Below are positions 41,826 through 50,358 of a DNA stretch of 64,000 bases, in pieces. The stretch's first letter is position 1, and the number at the start of each line of letters is the position of its first letter. The position numbers were made by a program, and so were the translations under genes. The stretch spans positions 287,019 to 351,018 of the forward strand of contig NZ_JAAMPJ010000006.1 of the NCBI RefSeq assembly GCF_011067745.1, given 5' to 3'. The DNA comes from Lentzea alba. Lineage in GTDB: Bacteria; Actinomycetota; Actinomycetes; Mycobacteriales; Pseudonocardiaceae. The notes below the pieces were generated by a model. It saw nothing but the letters and a program-made list of their open reading frames with translations, ran no database searches and had not been told where the DNA came from.

Positions 41826-42269
41826 ATGAGCCACATGGGATACACGGAAGCGCCCGAAGGCTGGTGGCGCGAGTTCGTTCTGGCCAAGCCCGCCCGCACC
41901 GGCAAGCTCGCGGTCACCCGCAAGGACGGATCACCGCACGTCGCGCCGGTCTGGGTGGATCTCGACGGCCCGGATCTCGTCTTCCTGACCTCGCGCGACA
42001 CCATCAAGGGCAAGTCGATCCTGCGCGACGGCCGGGTGGCCCTGTGCTTCGACGACGAGATCCCGCCGTTCAACTTCGTGACGATCACCGGCCAGGCGGT
42101 CACCGACGAGGACCCCGAGCAGCTGAGGTACTGGGCGGGCCGCACGGCCGCGCGCTACATGGGCGCCGACCAGGCCGACGTGTACGCCGAACGCAACGGC
42201 GTGCCGGGCGAGATGGTCGTCCGGGTGAAGATCGACAAGATCGTCGCCAAGAACAACGTCTCCGACTAG
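41826..42269 (+). CDS. PPOX-class F420/flavin-dependent oxidoreductase
   Basis: 147 aa split-barrel flavin/F420 enzyme of the pyridoxamine-oxidase-like family. The pattern is LAVTRKDGSPHVAPVWVDLDG near 28-48 and the LVFLTSRDTIKGKSILRDGRVALCFDDE stretch, typical of the PPOX-class F420-dependent group. A second family member occurs at 43630, in an operon with a TetR gene. No clear Shine-Dalgarno: start is ATG 41826 or ATG 41835. The stop overlaps the HAD stop through a palindromic CTAG. Confidence 0.85.
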   Translation: MSHMGYTEAPEGWWREFVLAKPARTGKLAVTRKDGSPHVAPVWVDLDGPDLVFLTSRDTIKGKSILRDGRVALCFDDEIPPFNFVTITGQAVTDEDPEQLRYWAGRTAARYMGADQADVYAERNGVPGEMVVRVKIDKIVAKNNVSD

Positions 42270-43054
42270 GCGGGGAAGAAGCGGGACAGCACCTGCGCCG
42301 CACCGTCTTCGAGCACGCTGGGGCCGATCTCGTCGGCCACGGCGTGCACCCGCGCGGGCGCCTGCCCCATCGCGACCCCGAGCGCCGCCCATCGCAGCAT
42401 CTCGACGTCGTTGCCGCCGTCGCCGATCGCCAGCGTGTCCGAGGCGGAGATCCCCAGCTCCTGCCGCAGCTCCTCCAGTGCCGACCCCTTCGAGACGTTC
42501 AGCGGCACCGCGGTCAGCCACGCCTCGGTGTGGTCGACCGACCACTCGACGCCGGGTAGTTCGAGGTCCCGCAAGGCAAAGGACAGCTCGGCCGGCGTGT
42601 GGTCGAGCCAGCGCATGACCAGGCGCGGCGTCGGGGTGGCCGCGAGCTCGTCGAACGTCGCCTGCCTCGTCGTGCCCCACAGGTCGCCGGGCAGGAACTC
42701 GCCGAGCGACAGGCTGCCGACACCGGTCTGCTCGACCGCGAACACCGTGTCCGGCAGCAGCGCCTGCAGCGTCTTGATCGTCGGGCCGGGGTCGAACGTC
42801 GTGCGCTTGGTGACCTCCGCCCGCGCCGGGTCCCACCACACCGCGCCGTTCGAGCAGATGGCGAACGAGGTGGGCACCTGGGCGGCGATCGGGGTGGTGC
42901 CGATGACGCTGCGGCCGGTGCTGAGCACGACCAGCGAGCCGTGTTCGGTCACGCGCGTGATGGCCGCTTTGACGGCCGGGGAGATGTCGTTCGAGCCGAC
43001 ATGGGTCAGGGTTCCGTCGATGTCCAGCGCCACCAAGCGCGGTCTCCAGTTCAC
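42266..43054 (-). CDS. HAD-superfamily phosphatase, Cof type IIB
   Basis: 262 aa. DIDGTLTHVG near 11 (nucleophile Asp), STGRS motif II, a cap domain in the middle, NVSKGSALEELRQELGI (Lys of motif III) and GDGGNDVEMLRWA motif IV near 215. Such enzymes act on sugar phosphates, FMN and PLP. The GTG start follows GGGTGG. It shares the divergent region with the TetR gene, and the TetR operator at 43077 sits between the two starts, so it may also be controlled by it. Confidence 0.87.
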   Translation of the reverse strand: MNWRPRLVALDIDGTLTHVGSNDISPAVKAAITRVTEHGSLVVLSTGRSVIGTTPIAAQVPTSFAICSNGAVWWDPARAEVTKRTTFDPGPTIKTLQALLPDTVFAVEQTGVGSLSLGEFLPGDLWGTTRQATFDELAATPTPRLVMRWLDHTPAELSFALRDLELPGVEWSVDHTEAWLTAVPLNVSKGSALEELRQELGISASDTLAIGDGGNDVEMLRWAALGVAMGQAPARVHAVADEIGPSVLEDGAAQVLSRFFPA

Positions 43055-43076
43055 GTGTCGCCACCCTATGCGATGG

Positions 43077-43098
43077 TTAGTGAATTGTGGTTCACTAA
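43077..43098. promoter_or_regulatory. TetR-type operator
   Basis: Perfect 8-bp arms TTAGTGAA and TTCACTAA separated by 6 nt (TTGTGG), 5 bp before the TetR start and 23 bp from the divergent HAD start. The size and placement fit autorepression of the TetR gene. Confidence 0.75.
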
Positions 43099-43102
43099 TG
43101 CG

Positions 43103-43630
43103 GTGGCACGACCTCGCACCATCACCGACGAGCGGATCCTGAACGCCGTCGCGGCGGTCATCGACCGGCGCGGACCGGAGTTCACGGTCGCGGACGTGGC
43201 AGCCGAGGCCGGGGTGTCGGTCGGGGCGGTGGCGAAGCGGTTCGGGTCGAAGAGCGGCCTGTTGCAGGCGCTGACCAGGGCGGGCACGGAGGAGGTCGTC
43301 CGCCGCATGCGCGCGGCGGGCACCGTCCGCGAGGCGCTCTTCACCTGGTTCGACCGGCTGGCCGACCCGGTGGTGGCGACGAACAACCTCGCGCAACTCG
43401 GCGTCGACCTGATCGACCCGGACCTGCGGGCATTGCTGGCCAGGCATTACGCGGTGCTGGAGACGGAACTGGAGACCCTGTGCGCGGCCGAGGGGCTGCC
43501 GCCGAACGCGGCCCGCGTCCTCGCCGCGCAGGTGTACGGGATCTCGATGGACTGGTCGGTGCGCCCGCGGGGGGAGTTGCTGACACGCATGGCAGAGGAC
43601 ATCGATCTGGTGCTGAAAGGGATGCGCTGA
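43103..43630 (+). CDS. TetR-family transcriptional regulator
   Basis: 175 aa. ARPRTITDERILNAVAAVI is followed by VADVAAEAGVSVGAVAKRFGSKSGLLQAL, the TetR helix-turn-helix, then a C-terminal ligand domain. GTG 43103 is chosen because an upstream frame would run through the operator palindrome and because the family begins near ARPR. It probably represses its own operon with the PPOX and SDR genes that follow by 1-nt and 17-nt overlaps. The inducer is unknown. Confidence 0.92.
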   Translation: MARPRTITDERILNAVAAVIDRRGPEFTVADVAAEAGVSVGAVAKRFGSKSGLLQALTRAGTEEVVRRMRAAGTVREALFTWFDRLADPVVATNNLAQLGVDLIDPDLRALLARHYAVLETELETLCAAEGLPPNAARVLAAQVYGISMDWSVRPRGELLTRMAEDIDLVLKGMR

Positions 43631-44109
43631 TGGCTACCTGGGCGGAGTTCGCGTCTGAACAGCCCGACCTGGCCGCGTTCGTGGAGAGCAGGTTCGCCGC
43701 GGACCGGCACGCGTTGATCGCGACGCTGCGCAAGGACGGTGCGCCGCGGATCAGCGGCGTCGAACCGGACTTCACCCGCGGCGAGCTGTGGGCGGGCATG
43801 ATGCCCGACTCGCTGAAGTCGCGCGATTTGCGCCGCGACCCGCGATTTTCGTTGCACTGCAACACGACGACGGCCTCGATGACGGAGGCGGGCGACGCGA
43901 AGATCAGCGGCACCGCCGAGTTCTGGACCGACAAGGACGTCTACCTGAAGGACCTGTTCGACCGCACCGGCTGGGAGCCGAAGCCCGAGGAGATCGACCT
44001 GTTCCGGTTCGACGTCACCGAGGTCGTGTCGCTCACCGTCGAGGGCGACGGGATGATCGTCCTCTCCTGGCACGAGGGAAGGGGAACTCGACGTGTCACG
44101 AAGAAGTGA
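43630..44109 (+). CDS. Pyridoxamine 5'-phosphate oxidase-like (split barrel) flavoprotein
   Basis: 159 aa. A split-barrel FMN/F420-binding protein: LIATLRKDGAPRISGVEPDFTRGELWAGMM near 31-60 and RDPRFSLHC near 74. ATG 43630 overlaps the TetR stop by 1 nt. Its 3' end overlaps the SDR gene by 17 nt, so all three are one operon. Likely a small-molecule reductase acting with the SDR. The paralogue at 41826 is only distantly similar. Confidence 0.86.
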   Translation: MATWAEFASEQPDLAAFVESRFAADRHALIATLRKDGAPRISGVEPDFTRGELWAGMMPDSLKSRDLRRDPRFSLHCNTTTASMTEAGDAKISGTAEFWTDKDVYLKDLFDRTGWEPKPEEIDLFRFDVTEVVSLTVEGDGMIVLSWHEGRGTRRVTKK

Positions 44110-45007
44110 GCCCGATCTGAGCGGAAAGGTCGCGGTCGTCACCGGCGCCACGCGAGGTGCGGGACGGGCCATCGCGGTCGAGTTGGGTGCGGCTGGAGCC
44201 ACCGTGTTCGTCGGTGGGCGCACCACGCGCGACCAGCAGTCCGAGGTCGGCCGCGCCGAGACGATCGAGGAGACCGCGGAACTGGTCACCAAAGCCGGCG
44301 GCGAGGGCATCGCCGTCCGGTGTGACTTCACGGATCCGTCCGATGTGGACGCTTTCGCCGCGCGCGTCGACCGGCTCGACATCTTCGTGAACAACGCCTG
44401 GGGCGGCGAGAACCTCGTCGAATGGGGCAAGTTCTGGGAGCACGACCTCGACAAGCAGCTGCACATGTGGCGCAACGGCGTCGAGACGCACCTGGTGGCG
44501 TTGCACAAGCTGATGCCGATCCTCGTGCGCTCTGACGACGGGCTCGTGGTCGAGGTGACCGATGGCGAGGACGGCAAGCCCTACTACGTGAACCTGACCT
44601 ATGACGCGGTGAAGTCATCGGTGCGTCGGTTCGGCGACATTCTGGCGAGGGATCTCAAGGACGTCCCCGGCGTCACCGCGTTCTCCGCGACCCCGGGTTT
44701 CCTCAGGTCCGAGCAGATGCTGGAGAACTTCGGAGTGACAGAGGCGAACTGGCGCGACGCGGTCGAGAAGGTGCCGGACTACGCGCTGTCCGAGACACCG
44801 CACTACCTCGGCCGCGGCCTCGCGCACCTCGCTGCGGACAAGGACCGCGAGAGGTTCGCAGGGCAGTGCCTGTCGTCGTGGCGGCTGATGCGCGAGTACG
44901 GGTTCACCGACCTCGACGGCTCGCAGCCCGACTGGGGACGCTGGCACGACGAGGTGGTGGAGCCGGGGCTGGACCGGTCCACTGTGGACGTCTCGAAGTA
45001 CCGTTAG
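44093..45007 (+). CDS. Short-chain dehydrogenase/reductase, extended form
   Basis: 304 aa. VVTGATRGAGRAIAVEL near 15-31 and NNAWGGENLVEWGKFW near 100 are cofactor-binding and alternative NNAG motifs. YDAVKSSVRRFGD holds the Tyr and Lys at the active site, and the segment after it (ATPGFLRSEQML) fits the family. It is longer than classical SDRs, with a C-terminal extension ending SKYR. GTG 44093 lies within the PPOX gene, a strong sign of coupling. Substrate unknown. Confidence 0.88.
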   Translation: MSRRSEPDLSGKVAVVTGATRGAGRAIAVELGAAGATVFVGGRTTRDQQSEVGRAETIEETAELVTKAGGEGIAVRCDFTDPSDVDAFAARVDRLDIFVNNAWGGENLVEWGKFWEHDLDKQLHMWRNGVETHLVALHKLMPILVRSDDGLVVEVTDGEDGKPYYVNLTYDAVKSSVRRFGDILARDLKDVPGVTAFSATPGFLRSEQMLENFGVTEANWRDAVEKVPDYALSETPHYLGRGLAHLAADKDRERFAGQCLSSWRLMREYGFTDLDGSQPDWGRWHDEVVEPGLDRSTVDVSKYR

Positions 45008-45014
45008 TGACGCG

Positions 45015-45671
45015 CTAGGCGTCGCCGGGCCGGACGAGACCGGTTTCGTAGGCCAGCACCACGGCCTGCACCCGGTCTCGCAGTTCCAGCTTGGCCAGGA
45101 TCCGTCCGACGTGCGTCTTCACCGTCGCCTCGGACAGGAAGAGCTTCCGGGCGATCTCGGTGTTCGACAGGCCCTTCGCGATCAGCACGAGCACCTCGCG
45201 CTCGCGTTCGGTCAGCACGTCGAGCATCGAGGCGTCCCGAAGCTCACCGCCGCCGTCGCCGAGGAACCGTCCCAGCAGGCGCTTGGTCACCGACGGCGAC
45301 ACCACCGCGTCGCCGGAGGCCACCGCGCGTAACGCCGACACCAGGTCGGACGGCGGGGTGTCCTTCAGCAGGAACCCGCTGGCGCCGTTGCGCAGCGCGG
45401 ACAGCGCGTACTCGTCCATGTCGAACGTCGTCATGACCAGCACCTTGGCGGTGTCGGCCGCGGCGATGCGCTTGGTCGCCTCGACGCCGTCCAGCACCGG
45501 CATGCGGACGTCCATCAGCACGACGTCGGGGCGCAGTTTGTCCGCCATCTGCACGGCGTCCAGGCCGTCGGCGGCCTCGCCGACGACGTCGATGTCCTCC
45601 TGCGCCCCCAGCACCATGCGGAAGCCCATGCGCATGAGTTCCTGGTCGTCGACCAGCAGCACCCGAATCAC
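45015..45671 (-). CDS. NarL/FixJ-family response regulator
   Basis: 218 aa. The receiver domain has VLLVDDQELMRMGF near 4-17, phospho-acceptor Asp near 54 (VVLMDVRMP), TTFDMDEYA and LKDTPPSD with the conserved Lys. The C-terminal LuxR-type helix-turn-helix is LTEREREVLVLIAKGLSNTEIARKLFLSEATVKTHVGRILAKL. It starts 9 bp after the kinase stop and is its cognate partner. The linked genes are not obvious from sequence; the nearby ABC transporter is a candidate target. Confidence 0.93.
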   Translation of the reverse strand: MIRVLLVDDQELMRMGFRMVLGAQEDIDVVGEAADGLDAVQMADKLRPDVVLMDVRMPVLDGVEATKRIAAADTAKVLVMTTFDMDEYALSALRNGASGFLLKDTPPSDLVSALRAVASGDAVVSPSVTKRLLGRFLGDGGGELRDASMLDVLTEREREVLVLIAKGLSNTEIARKLFLSEATVKTHVGRILAKLELRDRVQAVVLAYETGLVRPGDA

Positions 45672-45680
45672 TCGATCACC

Positions 45681-46856
45681 CTATGCGGCCAGTGGGAAGA
45701 CCGCGCGCACGCGCCAGCCCCCGCCGGGGTTGGGGCCTGCCTCGAACTCGCCACCCAGCACCGCAGCCCTTTCCCTCATACCGATCAGTCCGTTGCCGCC
45801 CGAGACCTTGACCACGTCGTGCGGCGTGCCGAAGCCGTTGTCAACGACTTCGAGCCGCAGTTCCTCCGGCGAACGCGCCAGCCGGACGGTCGCGGTCGAG
45901 CCCGCTCCGGCGTGCTTGATGGTGTTCGTCAGCGCTTCCTGCACGATCCGGTAGACGCTCAGCCCCACGCCGACGGGCAGGTCGTCCACGTCACCGTTGA
46001 TCTCCAGGCGCACCGGCACGCCGGCCGCGCGGGTGTTCTCGGCGAGTTCGACCACACCGCGTGCGTCGGGTTGTGGAGCCCACTGCGTTTCGGCGTCCTC
46101 GCTGCGCAGCACACCCAGCAGCCGTCGCATCTCGGTCAGCGCGAGCCGGCCGGTCTCGGCGATCGTGCGGACCGCGTTCTCGGCGACCTCGGGCTGTGAC
46201 CTGATCGTGTAGGCGGCACCGTCCGCGTGAACGATCATCACGCTGACCGCGTGCGCGACCACGTCGTGCAGTTCGCGCGCTATGCGGGAGCGTTCCTCAC
46301 CCACCGCGATCTGGGCCTGCTGGTCGCGTTCGGTCTCCAGGAGCTTGAGGCGTTGTTCCAGTTCGCCCTGGTAGGCGCGGCGGGCACCGACGAACTCGCC
46401 CATCGCCCAGCTGAACCCGAAGATCACGAAGATCATGAAGACGAGGAGGATGGCCTGGAGGTCGCCGACCTGGAAGATCGCCCACAGCAACGTGCCCGCG
46501 AGCAGCCAGGCCGAATAGATCAACGCCGACTTGCGGCCGATGTACGCGACCAGCGTGTACAGCGCGATGGCCAGCGCGAAGTCGGACATCCGGACCGGGA
46601 TGCCGGCCTCGCCGCCGTGGGTGAAGAGCTGCAGGAACCCGCCCGCGAGGATCAGGTAGCTGGTGCCGAGCGGGTGGTAGCGCCGGAACGGCAGCGGTCC
46701 GAGCATCAGCAACGTGACGGCGAGGAACGCCGAGAACGACACCCCGCGGTCGATCCCGCTGATGCCGACACCCAGGTCGAAGATCAGTAAAAGCCCGGTG
46801 ATCAGGGAGTCCCCGAACGCCGGGTGAGCCTTCATCCACAGGCTGAACCTCCGCAC
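45681..46856 (-). CDS. Sensor histidine kinase (HisKA_3), partner of the downstream regulator
   Basis: 391 aa. About five N-terminal helices (about 15-150), then a helical linker, the phosphoacceptor SRIARELHDVVAHAVSVMIVHAD with His near 193, N box QEALTNTIKHAG near 285, GFGTPHD and GGNGLIGMRERAAVLGG near 340-356. It phosphorylates the regulator that follows. A GTG at 46856 gives the longest frame; the internal ATG (MKAHPAFG) is an alternative. The divergent GntR-type operon lies 116 bp away. Confidence 0.9.
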   Translation of the reverse strand: MRRFSLWMKAHPAFGDSLITGLLLIFDLGVGISGIDRGVSFSAFLAVTLLMLGPLPFRRYHPLGTSYLILAGGFLQLFTHGGEAGIPVRMSDFALAIALYTLVAYIGRKSALIYSAWLLAGTLLWAIFQVGDLQAILLVFMIFVIFGFSWAMGEFVGARRAYQGELEQRLKLLETERDQQAQIAVGEERSRIARELHDVVAHAVSVMIVHADGAAYTIRSQPEVAENAVRTIAETGRLALTEMRRLLGVLRSEDAETQWAPQPDARGVVELAENTRAAGVPVRLEINGDVDDLPVGVGLSVYRIVQEALTNTIKHAGAGSTATVRLARSPEELRLEVVDNGFGTPHDVVKVSGGNGLIGMRERAAVLGGEFEAGPNPGGGWRVRAVFPLAA

Positions 46857-46934
46857 CGGACAAGGTTAGGTCCGGTGCGAACTTCCGCGCGTCGCGCCAC
46901 GGAATGACGCTGCGTACGACTTGAGTGTGAGTTA

Positions 46935-46956
46935 TTGTATCGAGGGGTCGATACAA
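46935..46956 (+). promoter_or_regulatory. GntR-type operator upstream of the YtrA-like operon
   Basis: Perfect 9-bp arms TTGTATCGA and TCGATACAA around GGGG, 16 bp before the GTG at 46972 of the first gene. The operon encodes a short GntR regulator, so autorepression through this site is the natural reading. Confidence 0.78.
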
Positions 46957-46971
46957 AGATTTGGGGGAACC

Positions 46972-47652
46972 GTGCGCGAGATCAATCCGTGGATCGCCAT
47001 GGCCGCGTTCGTCGCCACCGGCCTGTTGATACTGGCCGTCCTGTGGCCGAACGAGGCGAACGGCGCACGTCTGCTGAAGAAGTGGGGTGTGGCCGAGCCG
47101 GACGCCGCGCAGGCGCATGAGGGGCTGCTGTACCTCAGGCGCCGCCGGTTGCTCTACCCGTGGCTCTACGCGGCGCTCTACTTCGTGCCGAAGTGGGGCG
47201 ACGACGTGGACCAGATCATGGTCGTCGTGCTCGCCGGCACTCTGCTCGCGGAGCTGCTGGCGCTGCGCCCGCAGCGCGGTGCTCGTCGTGAGGCGCTGCT
47301 CACCCCGCGTGGGCTGTTCGACTTCGCGTCGAAGTGGGTGGTGGGCTCGTACGCCGTGTTCGTGCTGGGGGCCGCGATCTACCTGGTGATCCACCCGCGG
47401 TGGACGGCGCTCGCCTGGCTCGCGGGGTCCGTGCTCGCGGTCGGGCTGATCATCTGGACGGCCGTCGTGCGGCCGGCCGGCGGTGACCAGGCCGTCGACC
47501 TGGCGTTGCGCACCCGCAGCGTGCACGTCGCGGCGGGGCTCGGTACGGCGGTCGTGGGCGGCCTGGTCCATCCCTGGGTGGGCGTGCTCGGCCTGCTCGC
47601 GTGGATCTCGATGGCGAACACGACTCCGCAATCGGCGAAGATCGCGAAGTGA
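46972..47652 (+). CDS. Polytopic membrane protein in a GntR operon
   Basis: 226 aa with six hydrophobic helices and a charged loop (about 45-70, RLLKKWGVAEPDAAQAHEGLLYLRRRR). GTG 46972 follows TTGGGGGAACC, a good ribosome-binding leader. The stop overlaps the GntR start (GTGA). Membrane proteins of this kind are commonly co-transcribed with YtrA-type GntR regulators of ABC systems and envelope stress, but no transport motif is visible. Function unknown. Confidence 0.72.
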   Translation: MREINPWIAMAAFVATGLLILAVLWPNEANGARLLKKWGVAEPDAAQAHEGLLYLRRRRLLYPWLYAALYFVPKWGDDVDQIMVVVLAGTLLAELLALRPQRGARREALLTPRGLFDFASKWVVGSYAVFVLGAAIYLVIHPRWTALAWLAGSVLAVGLIIWTAVVRPAGGDQAVDLALRTRSVHVAAGLGTAVVGGLVHPWVGVLGLLAWISMANTTPQSAKIAK

Positions 47653-48017
47653 GTGCTCCGCGAATCGTCGTCGACGTCGACAACGGCGTCGCGCCCTGGC
47701 GTCAGGTGCGCGACCAGCTGGTGCGGTTGATCAGCGGTGGGGTGCTGCCGATCGGGTCGCGGTTGCCGACCATCCGCCAGCTCGCCGCCGACCTCGGGCT
47801 GGCCGCGGGCACCGTCGCGCGGGCGTACCGGGAGCTGGAGACCGAAGGCGTGCTCACGACAGGACGAAGGCAGGGCACCGTGGTGGCTGCCCTGCCTTCG
47901 CATGCACCGGACCCGCTCTCCGCCGCCGCGGCGGAGTACGTCGCCGTAGCTCGGTCGCTCGGCGCCAGTGAGGGGGAGGCACTGAACGCCGTGCGAGCCC
48001 ACTACGTGGGTGAGTAA
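47649..48017 (+). CDS. GntR-family regulator, YtrA subfamily
   Basis: 122 aa. It begins VDNGVAPWRQVRDQLVRLI, then GSRLPTIRQLAADLGLAAGTVARAYRELETEGVLTTGRRQGTVV, the winged helix-turn-helix of GntR proteins. The short C terminus without a large ligand domain is typical of the YtrA group. GTG 47649 overlaps the preceding stop by 4 nt. The operator TTGTATCGA-N4-TCGATACAA before the operon is the likely target. Its 3' end overlaps the convergent 48002 gene by 16 bp. Confidence 0.92.
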   Translation: MSAPRIVVDVDNGVAPWRQVRDQLVRLISGGVLPIGSRLPTIRQLAADLGLAAGTVARAYRELETEGVLTTGRRQGTVVAALPSHAPDPLSAAAAEYVAVARSLGASEGEALNAVRAHYVGE

Positions 48018-48439
48018 GGCGACTCGATCTTGGGCGCGGGTCGCGGTTCGCCGACGTGCGCGTGGCGTTCCTCGTAGATGCGGTGTTCCTCGGCCATCTG
48101 GTCCGCTAGCTGCTGCTGCAGTTGGCGATCCCGAATCCTGGCCAGGATCGCCATCGTGACGCCGTGAGCCAGTGCCAGCAGCAACAGCACCACGCCCAGC
48201 TTCACGACCACGTTCTTCACCGGGTCGCCGGTCTCGACGTTGATGATCGACACCAGCGCCAGCAGGCCGAGCACGACGAGGTGGAACAGGACGGCCGTCA
48301 ACTTCATCATGGCGCCGGCCTGTTCGTCGTCGTACGCGGCGCGCTTCAAATATCCCTTGCCGCTGTGGTAGATCAGCTGGCCGTCGACCACGACCAGGAC
48401 GATCCCCAGCACTAGGAACGTCACGTAGCTGTCACCCAT
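48002..48439 (-). CDS. Small membrane protein with a coiled-coil tail
   Basis: 145 aa. Three hydrophobic helices (about 5-22, 45-65 and 75-98) are followed by a charged amphipathic segment rich in Gln and Glu (RDRQLQQQLADQMAEEHRIYEERH) that should form a cytoplasmic coiled coil. No family is recognised. It lies upstream of, and divergent from, the dynamin operon with only 36 bp between starts, so the two may be co-regulated. It could be a membrane adaptor for the GTPases; speculation from position. Confidence 0.65.
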   Translation of the reverse strand: MGDSYVTFLVLGIVLVVVDGQLIYHSGKGYLKRAAYDDEQAGAMMKLTAVLFHLVVLGLLALVSIINVETGDPVKNVVVKLGVVLLLLALAHGVTMAILARIRDRQLQQQLADQMAEEHRIYEERHAHVGEPRPAPKIESPYSPT

Positions 48440-48475
48440 GCGCTGTGGCTACCCGCGCACGCACGCGTACAAACC

Positions 48476-49996
48476 GTGGCACGATCAGTGCCCGTGACAG
48501 CGTTGCAAGGACAACAACTGGCCGGACCGCTATGTGCGGCGGTGGCCAACTTGTGTGTTGCCTTGCAACCTCAGGTCTCTCAGCAGACCGCTCGTGGTTT
48601 CCAGGAAGTGTTGCGCCGGTTGCACGCGCCGTTGCAGGTCGCGGTGGCCGGGCGGATCAAGTCCGGCAAGTCGACGCTGGTCAACGCGTTGATCGGGCGC
48701 CGGGTCGCGCCCACCGACATCGGTGAGTGCACACGACTCGTCACGCGCTATCAATACGGAACGGTCGACCGCATCGAAGTCGTTCTCAAGGACGGACGAC
48801 GTCAGGTGCTGCCGTTCGACGCGAACGGCATGATCCCCGCTTCTCTTGGCGTGGAAGGCGTTTCGCACATCGAGGCGTACCTGACCAACGCCGTGCTGCG
48901 GGACTTCACCGTCATCGACACACCGGGGCTGGGGTCCTTGGACGCGGCGTCGGTCGCGCGCACCGAGGAGTTGCTGGACCCCGTGTCGCGCAACGCGGTC
49001 GCCGGTGCCGAGGCGGTTCTCTACGTCGTGACGCAGGGCGTGCGCGCGGACGACCACTCGACGTTGGCCGCGTTCACCGCAGCCACCGCGTCCCGGGAGG
49101 CGGGGCCGGTCAACGCCATCGCCGCGTTGAACAAGGTCGACGCCGTGGCGCCGGAAACCGTCGAGGGTTCGGACGGGGACGTGTGGCGGGCCGCGGAGAT
49201 CCTGGCCGGCAAGCAGGCACAGCTGCTGAAGCCGCGGGTCGCGGACGTGCTGCCGGTGATCAGCCTGCTCGCCGAGTCGGCCGAGACGGGCGAGTTCACC
49301 TCGGCGGACGCGGAGGCGTTGCGGCAGCTCGCGGGGTTGGACGCGGACACCCGCACGATGATGCTGATGGCCGGCGACCTCTTCACCTCCTGGGACTGCG
49401 ACGTCCCGGCGGGGCTGCGGTCGCGGTTGCTGGAGAAGCTCGACCTCTACGGCATCGGGCGCGCTCTCGCCGCTCTGGACGCCGAACCCTCGTTGACCAC
49501 CGGTGCGTTGCGCCGGGTGCTGTTCGACGCGTCCGGGTTCGCCGCCGTCCGAGGCCGGCTGGACGCGGTGTTCCGGGCGCGGGCCGACGGCATCAAGGCT
49601 GCGGCGGCGCTGGCGTCCGTCACCTCGCTGGCCTCGGGCGATCCCGGCGAACGGCAGCGGGTGCACGACGCGATCGAGGTGCTGCTGGCCCGGCCGGAAG
49701 CACACCAGCTGCGGCTGCTGGAGGCGTTGACGCTGGTGTCGTCCGGCGCCGTGACGCTGGCCCCGGACCTGACCGAGGAAGTGCTGCGGTTCGGCAGCAC
49801 CCCGGACGTGGCCGGTCAGCTGGGTCTGCGCGGCCGTCCTGTTGCCGACCTGGTCGCCCACGCGCTGGAACGGGCCGGTTGGTGGCGTTCGTTCGCGTCG
49901 TTCGGCGCCACGCCGGCGCAGGCTCGAGTGGCGCACGTCGTCCACCGGGCGTATTTCCTCATCTGGCAGCAACTACGTGCTGGGGGGCACCGATGA
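48476..49996 (+). CDS. Dynamin-family GTPase, first of the pair
   Basis: 506 aa. The P loop GRIKSGKST lies near 59-67, switch region near 85 with ECTRLVTR, DTPGLGS (G3) near 154 and NKVD (G4) near 224. This resembles the IniA/IniC and bacterial dynamin-like protein families, which remodel membranes in response to wall stress. No transmembrane helix is predicted here, so it likely works with the second GTPase. Its stop is ATGA-coupled to the GrpE-like gene. Start GTG 48476 or an inner GTG at 48494. Confidence 0.86.
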   Translation: MARSVPVTALQGQQLAGPLCAAVANLCVALQPQVSQQTARGFQEVLRRLHAPLQVAVAGRIKSGKSTLVNALIGRRVAPTDIGECTRLVTRYQYGTVDRIEVVLKDGRRQVLPFDANGMIPASLGVEGVSHIEAYLTNAVLRDFTVIDTPGLGSLDAASVARTEELLDPVSRNAVAGAEAVLYVVTQGVRADDHSTLAAFTAATASREAGPVNAIAALNKVDAVAPETVEGSDGDVWRAAEILAGKQAQLLKPRVADVLPVISLLAESAETGEFTSADAEALRQLAGLDADTRTMMLMAGDLFTSWDCDVPAGLRSRLLEKLDLYGIGRALAALDAEPSLTTGALRRVLFDASGFAAVRGRLDAVFRARADGIKAAAALASVTSLASGDPGERQRVHDAIEVLLARPEAHQLRLLEALTLVSSGAVTLAPDLTEEVLRFGSTPDVAGQLGLRGRPVADLVAHALERAGWWRSFASFGATPAQARVAHVVHRAYFLIWQQLRAGGHR

Positions 49997-50358
49997 GCGT
50001 GAACGGAACCGATCCGACCGAAATGACGTCGGATGACGGTGTGGAGACCATTGCCGACGAGCTGCTCGACCAGGCGCTGGCCGAACGCCGCGCGCTGGTC
50101 CAGCTGTGCCTGTACGCGCTGGACCGCGCCAGTGCCGGCGTGGTCGCACGCATCGAGGAAGGTCTGTCGTCCATAGGAGTCGTGGCCCTGCGCGCCGACG
50201 GTGAACGCTTCGACCCGTCGCAGCACGAGGCCGCCGGCACCGTGCCGACGGACGACAAGTCGCTGCTGGGCCTGGTCGCCGAGACCGAGGTGCCGGGCTT
50301 CTGCGACCGCGGCCGCGTCCTGCGGGCCCCGATCGTGACGGTCTACACGGCGCGATGA
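49993..50358 (+). CDS. GrpE-like protein, short form
   Basis: 121 aa. The second half GVVALRADGERFDPSQHEAAGTVPT and VPGFCDRGRVLRAPIVTVYTA matches the beta-wing of GrpE (GxxxFDPxxHEA and the GYxxxxRVLRPAxVxV ending). The long N-terminal dimer helix of true GrpE is mostly missing. GrpE is the nucleotide-exchange factor for Hsp70, but no Hsp70 gene is in this cluster. It is ATGA-coupled to both flanking dynamin genes, so it probably serves them directly or recruits a chaperone. Role inferred. Confidence 0.78.
   Translation: MSVNGTDPTEMTSDDGVETIADELLDQALAERRALVQLCLYALDRASAGVVARIEEGLSSIGVVALRADGERFDPSQHEAAGTVPTDDKSLLGLVAETEVPGFCDRGRVLRAPIVTVYTAR

Noticed and set aside
42599..43102. Long N-terminal extension of the TetR protein
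   Set aside because: It would run through the operator palindrome and antisense to the HAD gene; the TetR domain begins at GTG 43103.
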